A stretch of DNA of 64,000 nt, from assembly GCF_002104995.1 (NCBI RefSeq), contig NW_024468260.1:620001-684000 (forward strand). Reading direction: 5' to 3'. How positions within the stretch are numbered: position 1 is the first letter of the stretch; every line of letters starts with the position of its first letter. This DNA comes from Linderina pennispora. Its lineage: Eukaryota; Kickxellomycota; Kickxellomycetes; Kickxellales; Kickxellaceae. The notes under the pieces are model-generated. The model was not told the origin of the DNA, searched no databases, and saw nothing but the letters and a program-made list of their open reading frames with translations. Below, piece by piece: positions 10,070 to 20,779 of the stretch. Made by a program: the position numbers and the translations under genes.

Positions 10070-12354
10070 ATGAAATCAGCTTCCAGCAACGACACGTACC
10101 TCGAGCTCCAGCCAACACGGCAGTCGGTGATGGCTCCGGACACAGTAGGACCAGTCAGCTATATCGAGCCCATCGCGTCGTCTAAAGCGTGGATCAAGGA
10201 GCATCTGGTTCCGAATCGGAAAGACACTATCAAATATGCAAAGTCGCTGTTCCCCATCTCGACATGGATCTACCGCTACAACTGGACCTGGCTCCTCGGA
10301 GATTTGGTTGCCGGCATTACAGTCGGTGTTGTGGTTATTCCTCAGGGTATGGCCTACGCAAAGCTGGCCACGCTATCACCAGAATTTGGTCTTTATTCGT
10401 CATTTGTCGGCTGTGCCCTCTACTTTATGTTCGCTACCAGCAAGGACATCACTATTGGCCCGGTCGCCGTGATGTCTATCCTGCTTGGAAATGCCTTAAA
10501 CGATGTGGTGCCGGACTTGCCAGAGTACTACCAGGAGAGGCGGTGGCTAGTCGCCGGCTGTCTGTCAATTATTTCGGGTGCATAGTGTTCGCGATTGGGC
10601 TGTTTCGTCTTGGGTTCATCGTTGAGCTGATTCCGCTGCCTGCCATCGCCGCCTTCATGACCGGCTCGGCTATAAACATTGCCATGGGGCAGGTACCAGG
10701 AATGCTCGGTAACAACACAGTCAAGGGATACGACACACGCGAGGCGACGTACAAGGTGTTTATAAACTTCTTCCGCTATATTAAGCACTGCAACATCAAC
10801 GCTGCTGTTGGCCTGTCCGCGCTGATCATCCTCTACCTGATTCGCTGGTCGTGCCAGAAGGCCGCATGGCGGTGGCCACAGCATGAGCGTATGTTCTTCT
10901 TCCTGAGCACACTGCGCACAGCCTTTGTTATTCTGCTCTACACGCTGATTTCGTTTATTGTCAACCGTAACCACCGCGACGATCCCAAGTTTGCTATTCT
11001 GGGCAAAGTTCCCAAGGGGTTCCAGCACATCGAGCTGCCCCAGGTAAACATAACGCTTGTGGATGCGCTCAAGAGCAAGATCCCACCGACAGTCATTGTG
11101 CTGATCATCGAGCACGTTTCGATCTCCAAGTCCTTTGGACGGCTTAGCAACTACGCCATCAACCCGAACCAGGAGCTGATTGCCATCGGTATTTCCAACA
11201 TTTTTGGCCCGTTCTTTGGCGCATACCCCGTCACTGGCTCGTTCTCTCGTACTGCCATCAAGTACAAGGCTGGTGTGCGCACGCCGCTTGCTGGCGTCTT
11301 CACCGCGCTGATGATTGTGTTTGCTATCTTTGTGCTGCCGCCCATGTTCTACTATATCCCGAACGCGCAGCTTGCTGCTGTCATCATCCACGCTGTCGGC
11401 GACCTGATTTCGGCACCACGCACAATCATGGCTTTCTGGCGCATTTCACCGTTCGAGTTCCTAATTTTCTGGGCCGGCGTCACTGTCTCCCTGTTCTCGA
11501 CCATCGATACTGGTATTTACACAACCGTGGCGCTGTCAGCTGCGCTGATGCTGTTCCGCATCGCCAAGGCTCAGGGCAAGTTTGTCGGCCAGATCAAGGT
11601 CTACGAGCAGCAGTTGATTAGCGAGGACAACCAAATGCCCCAGGAACGGCATGTCTATATCCCACTTGATCACTCGGATGGTACTAACCCGTCAGTCAAG
11701 CCAAAGCCTCCACCCAACGGCATCTTCATCTACCGCATGAGCGAGGGCTACCTGTACCTGAACGCCGTGCATTTCACCGACCTTCTGGTAAAGGAGATAT
11801 TGAAGCAGACACGGCCAGGCGTAGTTAACCCGTACGGATCGCTTGGAAACCGGCCTTGGAACGACCCGGGACCTCGTCACAAGACAGAGTCCGACATCGA
11901 CATGTCAAAAGCCCGAGCTGCGTGCCATCATCCTGGACTTTAGCGGAGTCTCCAACGTCGACATCACCTCGATCCAGAATCTGATTGATGTGCGCCGCCA
12001 GCTCGACCAGCATGCTGACTGTGCAGTTGCATGGCACTTTGCTGGTGTCAAGTCGCCGTGGATCCGCCGTGCTCTTGTTTCGAGCGGCTTTGGTGCCTCA
12101 TCGACAATGACCCGCACTATCTTCAGCGTGGTCAATGTCAAGACGACTATGGACCGTGAGGAGGCGCTGCCGTTCATCCAAGATGAAGGGACGTTCCCTG
12201 ATAGCAAGGGTAAAGGTTCTGCACCTGGGCGAAACAGCAGCTTCAGCACGATCCCGCTGCCCTACTCAGTGCCAACCATCCAAACTTCCACATCGACCTT
12301 GACGAAGCACTCAAGGCGACCGAGCAGGAGCTGAGGATGTACCAGGACTATTAG
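10070..12354 (+). CDS. SulP-family sulfate permease with C-terminal STAS domain, frame broken in the assembly
   Basis: Plasma-membrane sulfate uptake protein of the SLC26/SulP family. The ATG at 10070 opens a hydrophilic N-terminus followed by the SulP signature segment (DLVAGITVGVVVIPQGMAYAKLA, about residues 78-100) and IGPVAVMSILLGNA. About a dozen hydrophobic helices follow, including GSFSRTAIKYKAGVRTPLAG. A STAS domain closes the protein (LRAIILDFSGVSNVDITSIQ near 11.92-11.98 kb). The frame changes near 10580 (one base missing, SIISGA to VFAIGLFRLGF), at the A4 run 11907-11910 (one extra base, DIDMSK to PELRAII), and between 12190 and 12290 (one base missing, before HPNFHIDLDEALKATEQEL). 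Correcting all three gives 762 codons. The C-terminal end at 12354 is my choice; without the last correction the frame stops at 12334. Confidence 0.88.
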
Positions 12355-12450
12355 TATTCACTGTGGTTACCATTGTGCAAACAAGTATTTATGTCACATA
12401 TTTGGCCTTTGCTACTATTATGATGATGGCGTCGAGAGGGGCGGTGAGTA

Positions 12451-14196
12451 TTAGACAAGGCTCACTACGACACTGCCCTTATAGCTGCTCCATCCAACAA
12501 CACTCACGCTGTGTCCTTCGCTATCTGCAATGGAGCTAACAGTAGACACGTATACATCGGAGACCACAAGCTTTTCCAATGATGGCAACTGCCGCATTAG
12601 GTCACATATCGTCTCTGGGGCCTGTTGGCTTCTTGTTGCTATCTCGAGGATCTGCAGCCTGGTGCTAAGTGGAGGCAACCCATCTTTGCAGGCACACGGT
12701 AGTACCCTTGCTTGCATACCGACCAGCACGAGTGGAGCGAGTGTTCCGTTATCTAATGCCTGGCTATCCGACTCTTGTACGCTGTGGATATCTATCGCTG
12801 ATATATGGTCGTTTTCTTCCTCCCAGGTGTACGGGACCTTCCCAGATTGGACAAAGCTAGAGTGAAGAATACGCAAATGCCAAAGGCAGGGCAGCTGGGC
12901 GATTACTCGCCCAACCCTGTGTAGTTCGCTAGGTACCAGATTCAAAACAAGGCGACCAAGGGCAGCCCATGCAATTTCCTTTGGTGGAGGCAGCAGGTTC
13001 CCCATCATATATGCAATCTCAACGCCAGATTTCGCTGTGTAGAATCGCGCAATAGCCTCACGCGGAAGCTTGGTGGCACTATCGGCGCCAGACATGGCCG
13101 CAAACACAAGCTGCCTGATATTTCGCAGGAAGCCAGTGTTCACACGCTGGAGTGCGGCCAGGTCATCAGCAAGAAGCAAGGTGTGGAGTGGGGCACTATG
13201 AAAAAGAGCGAGTGGGTCATGGTACACTCTTAGAGCGTCGCTAATCTCCACCCGTGTCAGCTTTGGGAATCGGATATCGAGTCCGCCGTGTGCAGCCATT
13301 TTTAGACTGGATGACTGTGGGGTGTGTCCAAAACAGATATACAGAAAGTGGAGTTGGGGAAAGTCGATTGTGTTTTTGTTCATTGTGATGAACATGTCCC
13401 AAGGAAATCCGTCTGCACTGCAAAGCATCCATAGCTTACGCAAGGCCACGGTAGGAAACCTGGGGATGTACGGCAGAGTCCGCAAGTAGTCGTCTCTAAT
13501 TAACAGAGATGTGAGTGGGACTTCAAACGTCAAGGCAGGAGGCAGAACGGCTGGATATGCACCCATTATGAAGGTGAGCTTGCCCAACAGCGCATCGTGC
13601 ACTGTTTTAAATAACGGGTTGAGTGGCAAATATCCACGGTGGTCTAGTGTCCAGGCGAGCGAGTCATTGCATGAGATATTGTAACTTAGCGAGTTGAGTC
13701 TGGGAAAACGCTGGATGAGAAGGTCAGCGGATGCCTTTGCTTTGGCGCCAGCGTCAGGGTCCTGCTGCCCTGGGGCATAGCAGAAAACCCCGAGACCAAC
13801 AAACTTTAGTGAACGAATGCCTCCCCACACAAACCGGCTGAAATGGAAGAGCTCCAGCATCTCGAATATATGAGGCGAACAGCAGCACTTGTCGTCGAGT
13901 ATTACAACAAGGTTCCTGACGTCTTCGGTCCTTTCCAGTAAGATGAAGGTATTTAGGTTCGACTTCCACAAAATCCTGTGTCTGCCTCCCCTTTCGCACT
14001 CACCAATTTTGGCACGCTCAATGGTCGCTGTATCGGTAAGTCTCTTTGGCAGAAGAGCCTTCCAAAGGCGGCACACGCCCGCGATATTGACGGCACAGTC
14101 TAGGCCGTAGTTGTTTGCCGGAGCTGGCTGGTCGCCATTAACTGCTATGTCTACAGCACGGAGGAATATTTCGCAAGGCAGTCGGTTGATATGCAT
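12451..14196 (-). CDS. F-box-like protein with LRR-like C-terminal region
   Basis: A single 581-codon frame. The N-terminus MHINRLPCEIFLRAVDIAV, followed by NIAGVCRLWKALLPKRL at about residues 36-52, has the pattern of an F-box (LP.ei...i......CR.Wk.l...), the motif by which such proteins join an SCF ubiquitin ligase through Skp1. The remaining 500 residues are Leu-rich and contain repeated 'L..L.....' spacing compatible with irregular leucine-rich repeats for substrate binding, but I cannot name a substrate. Early-diverging fungi carry many such paralogues. A TATA-like GGATATAAAG sits 75-84 bases upstream. It converges on the sulfate permease, with under 100 bases between the stops. Confidence 0.65.
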   Translation of the reverse strand: MHINRLPCEIFLRAVDIAVNGDQPAPANNYGLDCAVNIAGVCRLWKALLPKRLTDTATIERAKIGECERGGRHRILWKSNLNTFILLERTEDVRNLVVILDDKCCCSPHIFEMLELFHFSRFVWGGIRSLKFVGLGVFCYAPGQQDPDAGAKAKASADLLIQRFPRLNSLSYNISCNDSLAWTLDHRGYLPLNPLFKTVHDALLGKLTFIMGAYPAVLPPALTFEVPLTSLLIRDDYLRTLPYIPRFPTVALRKLWMLCSADGFPWDMFITMNKNTIDFPQLHFLYICFGHTPQSSSLKMAAHGGLDIRFPKLTRVEISDALRVYHDPLALFHSAPLHTLLLADDLAALQRVNTGFLRNIRQLVFAAMSGADSATKLPREAIARFYTAKSGVEIAYMMGNLLPPPKEIAWAALGRLVLNLVPSELHRVGRVIAQLPCLWHLRILHSSFVQSGKVPYTWEEENDHISAIDIHSVQESDSQALDNGTLAPLVLVGMQARVLPCACKDGLPPLSTRLQILEIATRSQQAPETICDLMRQLPSLEKLVVSDVYVSTVSSIADSEGHSVSVVGWSSYKGSVVVSLV

Positions 14197-15234
14197 GTCG
14201 AAAAGGCTAGGGGAAGTAGGACAGAGAGAAAAGATTGGTGCGGATGCATGATTTCAAAATGACATCTTCTCTTTATATCCTGCCGGTGGACTGCTCTTGC
14301 CGGGTCTGCATCCTGATACTCTGCTCGTTTGCTGTCCATGTTTATATGGCACTTTGTATGCAGCTGTCATAATCAAGAGCCAGTGGCTGTATAGTAAACT
14401 GCAGATAGCTGGCCTGACATGCTGGCGAATCTGCACACACAGGACAAAGGACCGAGCCATGTCAGGATACGTGACCCGTGAGTGGCATGTGGACCCGTGT
14501 CAGACATCAGCAGTGGAAGGTTGACAACCTTGACCATATGGGGGGTGATCCAAATACGCTGATTATAAATATCAAATAGTAATCATTAATTCTCAGCCAC
14601 GTCAAGGGGATGGATCAACTGCGCATTCTATTAGCCACGATGAAATGTTGCTGGCTGTGTTAGCGTGCTGGTTCCCATTGATGAGGCAATCCACGGCACA
14701 CTGACATACACTTGTAACGGCTCCTTTATTTGAGCTTGGCTGGAACTGGGGCTGTGAGCGTAGCTGCAGGCATATGAAACCCCATGGCCGGATCTACGGC
14801 TGCTTTGGAATCATGGCAGTGAGAGTAGTAAGCATGGCACAGTACGCGGAGGCTTCGAGCCGACGCAAGGAGCCGTGCTGCCCAGGAGGCTCGGCCACTA
14901 AGACAGAAGGACGGCAAGCATCGAGGGCTTGTCGTGCTGGCTGAAAGAGCATAATTTTCATTGGATTTATTACCCTGAGGTTTCGTTGCTTTTACAATTC
15001 GCTGAGAAATAAAAAAAATCGCATTTTTCTCCTTTCTTCCATTCATTCTTAATTCCAGCTCACTTGGTAGAGGCATACATTTTGACATTCCTATTTCCTT
15101 CGTACTCTTCCTTCGCAGCACAAATATACCTTTTTCTCTCGAGTAATCGTTCGGAACGGACCTTCATTGTCACCTCAGCAGTTGGGTGAACGTTAGCAAT
15201 TTCCACCTTATTTAATTCTATTCAATCGAACGGG
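14197..15234. other. Divergent promoter region, no supported gene
   Basis: About 1 kb between the F-box-like gene and the 1388-residue gene. A minus-strand TATA (GGATATAAAG, 14271-14280) serves the F-box gene. An AT-rich and pyrimidine-rich leader (about 15000-15230) precedes the start at 15235. A 131-codon minus-strand frame at 14726-15121 has no coding character. Confidence 0.4.
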
Positions 15235-18200
15235 ATGACTGACCTCGAGCTCGATTCCAAGGCGATTCTAAATGGGCTGGTGAGACTGGACCAGAACGGT
15301 GAGCTGCCGGCAAGCGCAACAGCGGCGCTGGGCGGTGGAGCAAAGCCGGCCAACAAGGGCGCCCGGGCAGCAGGAACCAGCGAGGCGCTAGACTCAGCGG
15401 ATGCCCGGGCCCTGATGGCGCATGCGGCCAGCGGAAACCGGGCGACATCGAGCCATTTCAGCGGCAACGGGACGCACGCGGTAGCGACATTGCGGCTGGA
15501 GACGAGCGCGGTTCTAAAGGAGCTGGCGCGGTTCCGTGCGTGTGATGACCAGACGATGTCGTGCTTTTACTGCCGCGAGTGGGCGCAGTGGGTATACCGC
15601 AAGCAAATTTCGGCCCTTTCTGGCGGCGTCACCACAGGTTCTAGCAGCAACGGCACGGGCAAGGGCAAGAAGAAAGGCAAGGCGTCGGGAAATAATGCAG
15701 CAGCAGCGTTGGGCAGCGACAGCATGGGCGGCGCAAGCGCAGAGGAGGTGCTGGAGCGCGAGCGGCTGGAGCGGAAGCGCGCGATGCGGCTCTGCTACAG
15801 CTCGATCGGTGATCTTTGCGATAGTTTGCGGGAGCTGGTAGCGGAGGAGCGCCAGGCGCTGCCCATTATCGAGCAGACTAGCGGGATGGCCTCGGCACCG
15901 GTCAGCAGACCTGGCTCGCCGTCGCTTAGCGTGTCGTCGGCCACGTCATCGACGTTTGCTGAGCAGGCAAGCAGGAATGCAGGCGGCAAAGGCGGCAAGG
16001 CACGGGGCGGCAATAAGGCAAAGGCGTCGAATGCCCAAGCAGCACCACTGGCGACTACAGCGGCAGCAGCAGCTTCCGATGAGTCGGCGGCGGCAGGCGG
16101 GAATAGTACGCTGATAGATACAATTGTCGAGCGCGCGATGGCGTGGTACGAGGGGTACCAATTCCCGCTGGCCGACGTGTACGAAGACCTGACGTTTGAT
16201 TTCCCACCCGACGCATTCCCCTACAACGACAAACAGGACCCGATGAACCCAGCGTTGCTGTTGCCGGCACTGCAGGTGACAAAGACGTACATCTCGCTGC
16301 CCGCGGCCAAATTCCCCCTGCTGGGCAACATCACGTCGGAGCAGATTGCCACGCACTCGTACCCGACGTGCCAGCACACCAAGGCCGATCATCCGACGCC
16401 GTCCGAGCTGGACACGCAGCGGCTGATCTTCAATTCGCAGCTGCAAAAGTGGCGAGGTGAGAACAAGAGCGGGTTTGAGCGCGAAATGGAGCCAGTGTGG
16501 CAGATCACGCAGTTGCTACTGAAGAGCGCGCAGCGGATCGAAGCCATGCGCGTGCGGCTGTTTGCGCGCGGATGCCGTGCCAACCGCGAGCAGTTCCTGC
16601 AGAGTATTCGCACGCGCGCGCAGCCCTTCAGCGAGTACTGGGCGCGTGTCAGCGAGCCGTACCGTACCGGAAAGGCAGCAATAATCGCCGAGGGCGATTC
16701 AGGCGACGATGAGCCGGCTCGGAAGTCGCGCGGCCGGCGTAGCACGCGCACCAAGACCAATGAGCAGCTGGCTGAGGAGCTTGACTCGTTGGTGGCGAAG
16801 CACCTTGATGGGCTGCTGGAGGTCAGTTCGCAGTGGTCGCGCACGTTCCTGGAGTCATACTATGGCGTGGCCCGTGAGTTTGCACGGGAGCTGGAGACAA
16901 TCCTGGGCGAATGCATCACGATGTGCGACCGGCGTGCGCAAGGGTTGAAGTACCCGCCGCCGCTGACGCTGCAGCCGCAGCTGGAGAAGGCAAGGGCGGC
17001 GATTGCGTGTCTGCAGCCGCACCTGGATGCACGCATCGAGAAGATCCAGGCCGTGATCCGTGACCGCAACACCGAGATTTTCAACATGACCAGCTCGATC
17101 CGCGAAGACTGGAGCGAGACGTCAGGTGCGACGGTGGCGAGCAAGCTGGCCAAGGCTGCGCACAAGGACTTCCGCAAGAAGATGCGGCGCGTCGAGTTCC
17201 AGCAGCAGTCGGGCGTGATCAGCTGGGCGATGCGCGAGCTCGAGCAGCTGCTGACGGCGCCGGATGTCGCGGAAGTGGTGACCGACTGTCTGGAGCTGCT
17301 GATGACCGAGGCGGAGATCCTGGAGCGGGCAGTCAGCCAGGTGTTTGTGCGCAAGTACGAGACGGCGTCAAATGACCTGCGTGAGCAGCGGCAGGATATT
17401 GTCGATGACTTTACGGAAGGGTTGCTGACGGGTCGCGAGGAGCTGGCAGGCATTATTGGCAAGCTGATGCTGAAAGAGGCGTGGCGGATCCTGGAGGCCA
17501 ACATCTCGCTGCAGCGCCAGAAGGCACTGCTTGATGGAGGCGGACATGGCGGCAGTGGGAAGAGTAAGAAGTCCAAGGGATCGCAGGCCAAGCATGCGCT
17601 GCCGCCAGCAGCAGCGGCAATATCCAGCGGGGGCGAAGCTGCGCCAAAGCCGGCTCAGGCGCCAGTGCAGCCGCCGACCCCGGTCGACGTGCAGTCACAG
17701 GCGGATAGCATGTCGGTTCTGGACTTGGATGAGTTTGACGACGAGGAGGATTCGGCAGCCAAGAAGCGTCGCAAGAACAAGAAGAAGAAGGCCAAGAAGA
17801 AGAAGGCCAAGCAGGCGGCGGCGCAGGCGGCTCAGGCAGCGCATGCAGCCCAGACTTCTCACCAGGACGCCCAGTCAAACGGTGATGAGGACGAAGATGA
17901 GGACGATAACGAGGATAGGACTGGAGGGGATCCGCAGAATCCGTTTGCGTCGTTGTCGATGGCCAATGCGAACGGCGAAGTCGACAGCGATGCTGGCGAA
18001 CGTATGTTTTCGGCAGCGGACGTGCCTGCTGTAAGCGTGGCAGCTCCTGAAAGGGCGGTTGACGATCCGGCTAAGGAGGCAGTTGTTGGCTCAATTTCGG
18101 CACCGGTGCCTGCTGCAGCACAGCCAGTTGCTCAGGCTGCTGGCCAGCAGCAGCAGCAACAGGCTCGGCCTCGACGTGGAACCAATGCTGCGCGGTATGT

Positions 18201-19401
18201 GCCTGGTGTCGGGTTCATCTCGGACGATGGCATCAGCGCGACATCGCCGCGGCCGTCGCCGGGGGTCACTGCGACGTTCAAGGGGCCGGTAAGCGGAGCT
18301 CCATCGACGTCGGGAGCAGTGACGTCGGCAACAGCATCTCCGGCTGGCCGCATAACGCCTGGGAGCCTGAGCGTGCAGACGGCACCCACAGGCAAGCAGA
18401 CAGTTCTGACAGCTAGCCCGAGCATGGGCGAGTCGCCTCAGCAGCAGCAGCAGCAGCAGCAGCAGCTTGACAAGGAGTCGCTGCAGCAGCTGCAGAGTAC
18501 GCTCGGAGCCATGACAGTAGATGCGATGCAGCAGGAGCTGGAGGCTCTGGCACACCCGGATCTGGTGGCGGTGGCGACATCGGCGCTGGTGAGCCGGAAC
18601 GGACTAATGAGCCTGACGAACAAGTGGCACGTATCTGTGGGCAATGTGCTGCAGACGTACGAGACGATTGCATCGCAGGTGGAGTCGTTCCGGCGGCTCT
18701 GCGATGCGCACGACGAAGAAACAGCGCGGCTGTCGTCGCTGTTGGCGCAGGCAGCGCAGGAGGCGCAGCAGTGGCATGAGAAGTACGATAGGGTTCAGGC
18801 GGAGCTCGAGGAGCTCAAGGCGAGCAATGCAGCGAAGGAGAGGGCGCTGAGCGAGGAGCCGCCGGCTGCCAGTGTCGCCGCCGCCGCCGCCGCCTCTGCA
18901 GGTGCAGCTGCCGTTCCCCAGGCAGCACCGCCGATGGCCATGCCGTCGCCGGGGGATGGCGGGATGATGTGGCCGGATCAGCAGCAGCAGCAGCAGCAGC
19001 AAGCGTGGCAGTCGTTTGGTGGAGCCCAGTACCCGGTGGCAAATACGTCGGCGGCTATGCCGGCAGGGTTTATGGCGGCGCAGGCATTGCTACCGGGTCT
19101 GCTGGCGTCGGGGCAGCTGCCGGCCAATGTGGATTATGCACAGCTGATGTCGGTTGCCAGTCGCATTCATGCAGCCCAGCAGCAGCAGCAGCAGCAGGGG
19201 TTCATGGGGGCCGGTGTGCCTGGGTTTAATGTGGGCAGCATGCTCGGGAATTCGTCGGGATTGGGCATGTCGCAGGCGCAGCAGCAGCAGGCATCGGCAG
19301 GAGGTGCAGGAGGTGCAGGCATGCAGGCGGCGAACCCAGCGAGCTCCGTGTCCAGCTCCTCGCTGCTGTCGGCGCTTAACGCCGGATCGCAGCCGTTCTA
19401 G
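15235..19401 (+). CDS. Large poly-Q, Lys-rich and coiled-coil protein of unknown function
   Basis: An uninterrupted 1388-codon frame. I do not recognise the family. The order of parts is: a short N-terminal region with a Cys-containing, aromatic patch (CDDQTMSCFYCREWAQWVYRK, about residues 101-121); low-complexity Ser/Ala/Gly; a helical central part (about residues 400-780) rich in Glu/Arg/Leu; a strongly basic Lys tract (KKRRKNKKKKAKKKKAK, about 843-859) followed by an acidic run (DEDEDEDDNED); then a Ser/Thr/Pro/Ala-rich region with four or more poly-Gln tracts (CAG repeats near 18147-18162, 18439-18463, 18979-19001, 19179-19198); and a heptad-like coiled coil near 18600-18850. The basic/acidic layout is seen in nucleolar and RNP-associated proteins, but that is only a resemblance. 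G+C-rich third positions match neighbouring conserved genes, so it is probably expressed. Confidence 0.75.
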   Translation: MTDLELDSKAILNGLVRLDQNGELPASATAALGGGAKPANKGARAAGTSEALDSADARALMAHAASGNRATSSHFSGNGTHAVATLRLETSAVLKELARFRACDDQTMSCFYCREWAQWVYRKQISALSGGVTTGSSSNGTGKGKKKGKASGNNAAAALGSDSMGGASAEEVLERERLERKRAMRLCYSSIGDLCDSLRELVAEERQALPIIEQTSGMASAPVSRPGSPSLSVSSATSSTFAEQASRNAGGKGGKARGGNKAKASNAQAAPLATTAAAAASDESAAAGGNSTLIDTIVERAMAWYEGYQFPLADVYEDLTFDFPPDAFPYNDKQDPMNPALLLPALQVTKTYISLPAAKFPLLGNITSEQIATHSYPTCQHTKADHPTPSELDTQRLIFNSQLQKWRGENKSGFEREMEPVWQITQLLLKSAQRIEAMRVRLFARGCRANREQFLQSIRTRAQPFSEYWARVSEPYRTGKAAIIAEGDSGDDEPARKSRGRRSTRTKTNEQLAEELDSLVAKHLDGLLEVSSQWSRTFLESYYGVAREFARELETILGECITMCDRRAQGLKYPPPLTLQPQLEKARAAIACLQPHLDARIEKIQAVIRDRNTEIFNMTSSIREDWSETSGATVASKLAKAAHKDFRKKMRRVEFQQQSGVISWAMRELEQLLTAPDVAEVVTDCLELLMTEAEILERAVSQVFVRKYETASNDLREQRQDIVDDFTEGLLTGREELAGIIGKLMLKEAWRILEANISLQRQKALLDGGGHGGSGKSKKSKGSQAKHALPPAAAAISSGGEAAPKPAQAPVQPPTPVDVQSQADSMSVLDLDEFDDEEDSAAKKRRKNKKKKAKKKKAKQAAAQAAQAAHAAQTSHQDAQSNGDEDEDEDDNEDRTGGDPQNPFASLSMANANGEVDSDAGERMFSAADVPAVSVAAPERAVDDPAKEAVVGSISAPVPAAAQPVAQAAGQQQQQQARPRRGTNAARYVPGVGFISDDGISATSPRPSPGVTATFKGPVSGAPSTSGAVTSATASPAGRITPGSLSVQTAPTGKQTVLTASPSMGESPQQQQQQQQQLDKESLQQLQSTLGAMTVDAMQQELEALAHPDLVAVATSALVSRNGLMSLTNKWHVSVGNVLQTYETIASQVESFRRLCDAHDEETARLSSLLAQAAQEAQQWHEKYDRVQAELEELKASNAAKERALSEEPPAASVAAAAAASAGAAAVPQAAPPMAMPSPGDGGMMWPDQQQQQQQQAWQSFGGAQYPVANTSAAMPAGFMAAQALLPGLLASGQLPANVDYAQLMSVASRIHAAQQQQQQQGFMGAGVPGFNVGSMLGNSSGLGMSQAQQQQASAGGAGGAGMQAANPASSVSSSSLLSALNAGSQPF

Positions 19402-19556
19402 CTCTTTTCTAGCGAGTACCTGAGTAAAAAAAACAGATGATTTCTTCAGCTAATACGTCATTGGCTGGCCCTGTGATCATAAATTGGCCCAAGCGTCACT
19501 CGCTTTTCTTTTCTCCGCACGTATTTTTCGCACTCTACCACATCTATATTCTAATT

Positions 19557-20168
19557 ATGAGCACACACATTCCTCTTTCCCTGCGGCGCAAGATAGTTAT
19601 AGCGCTTGACATCAACACTCTGGTGCCCGCATCGGTGACAGCCAGCGAAGCCGAAGCCAGCGAGCGGGCGGAAAACCGGCTGTTGTCCTTCAAGACGGTG
19701 GCCTGGGCCAAAGCCAACCTGATCCGGGAGCAGCAAGACCACGTCTTTTTGGTGACCACCATGGAGGCTCCAGGAGCACTGGACGGCAAGACCATCTCGG
19801 CCATGTGGAACAGCATGGTTGGCGACACTGACCAGCATGTAGACGTGCGTGCAGAGGCCGAGGCAGCATTGCAGCATCTCTCGCAGGCGCTGTATAATGT
19901 CGGCGTATCGGCAACGACCGAGGTTCTGCAGGGGAATGCAGCAGAAGCAGTGTCGGTGTACGTGCATGAGCATAGAGGCGAAATTTTGGTGGTGCAGGCG
20001 CCTGAGCGTGGCATGCTTGCGATGACGTACTCGTGGGCGGAGCTGTGTGCGCAGATGTCGGCATGCCCAACGGTGATGGTGAAAAAGACAGATCTGCCCG
20101 AGAACATTGCTGTTGCGCTGGACCCGCCACTGCCCACCGCTACGACGGAGGAGACGGCCGAAGAGTAG
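19557..20168 (+). CDS. Universal stress protein (UspA-like) fold protein
   Basis: The ATG at 19557 gives 203 residues. The N-terminal strand KIVIALDIN resembles the opening beta strand of the Usp/adenine-nucleotide alpha-hydrolase-like fold. An Ala/Glu-rich helix (AEAEAALQHLSQALYNVGVS) is followed by TEVLQGNAAEAVSVYVHEH and GEILVVQAPERG, the usual 'v..g.p...i...a.....d.lvvg..g' pattern. The C-terminal strand is CPTVMVKK. The classic ATP-binding G-2x-G-9x-G(S/T) motif is not well kept, so nucleotide binding is doubtful. Two small upstream ATGs in frame (19437) lie in an AT-rich leader and are less likely starts. The family is linked to stress tolerance; a specific role cannot be read from the sequence. 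Confidence 0.6.
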   Translation: MSTHIPLSLRRKIVIALDINTLVPASVTASEAEASERAENRLLSFKTVAWAKANLIREQQDHVFLVTTMEAPGALDGKTISAMWNSMVGDTDQHVDVRAEAEAALQHLSQALYNVGVSATTEVLQGNAAEAVSVYVHEHRGEILVVQAPERGMLAMTYSWAELCAQMSACPTVMVKKTDLPENIAVALDPPLPTATTEETAEE

Positions 20169-20177
20169 CCTTTTTCT

Positions 20178-20648
20178 TTATTTGGAGAAATAATCTTTTG
20201 TCTGGGGAATCTCGGGCACTGCTTGGTGTTTGGGCGCCCACTGGCGCAGGTACGGGATGCCTGTGTTTGGCGAGAACAGCCGCGAGAGCTCCGACAGCCT
20301 GCCGCCCAGCGACATGCCGGTGGCGGTTTCGGCGCTACTTACCTGGCGCTCGAGCTCACCCAGCGAAGCTTCCAGGGCGTCGGCCAGTTTACCCAGTGTA
20401 TCGAGCTGCCCACAGGACGCTGTGATGCTGTGGTCCAGGTGCGTATGCTCTATGGAGAACGCCTGTGAAGTCTCGGTGTATAGTGATTCGAGCCGGGAGG
20501 CTGCTGTTGAGAGGCGGTCGGTGGCAGCTTGGGTTTGCTGGGCTTGGGCGTGGATGTCGGAGAGCTGCTCGGATTGCGCGGTGGAGATCAGCGAGTCGGC
20601 CCAGGCGGCGGCCAGGGCGAGGTGCGGGGGAAGGGCGTTGGAAGACAT
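20178..20648 (-). CDS. Small coiled-coil protein, possibly a BLOC/BORC-type subunit
   Basis: The ATG at 20648 gives 156 residues, almost entirely helical: NALPPHLALAAAWADSLI, then Gln/Ser/Ala-rich heptads through the middle (TDRLSTAASRLESLYTETS, LDTLGKLADALEASLGELE). The C-terminus is less regular (SRLFSPNTGIPYLRQWAPK). The size, single long coiled coil and lack of other domains are typical of subunits of BLOC-1/BORC or tethering complexes, but no diagnostic motif lets me name one. The stop lies 10 bases from that of the convergent stress-protein gene, so the two 3' ends must overlap in transcription. Confidence 0.5.
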   Translation of the reverse strand: MSSNALPPHLALAAAWADSLISTAQSEQLSDIHAQAQQTQAATDRLSTAASRLESLYTETSQAFSIEHTHLDHSITASCGQLDTLGKLADALEASLGELERQVSSAETATGMSLGGRLSELSRLFSPNTGIPYLRQWAPKHQAVPEIPQTKDYFSK

Positions 20649-20779
20649 TCTTTTTCTTTTCTGATAGGGAAACCCGCATGTGTAAAATGACATGAGCAAG
20701 ATATCTCTGCATAGAAAATACATTGGGTTATGGCCAAAAGAAGAGATAAACACTAGACAGCTAGTATGAGATTCTTAAT

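Noticed and set aside
9865..10185. Plus-strand frame overlapping the start of the sulfate permease
   Set aside because: Runs through the leader and into another frame of the permease; no motif.
14726..15121. 131-codon minus-strand frame in the divergent promoter
   Set aside because: Composition unlike neighbouring genes and no motif.
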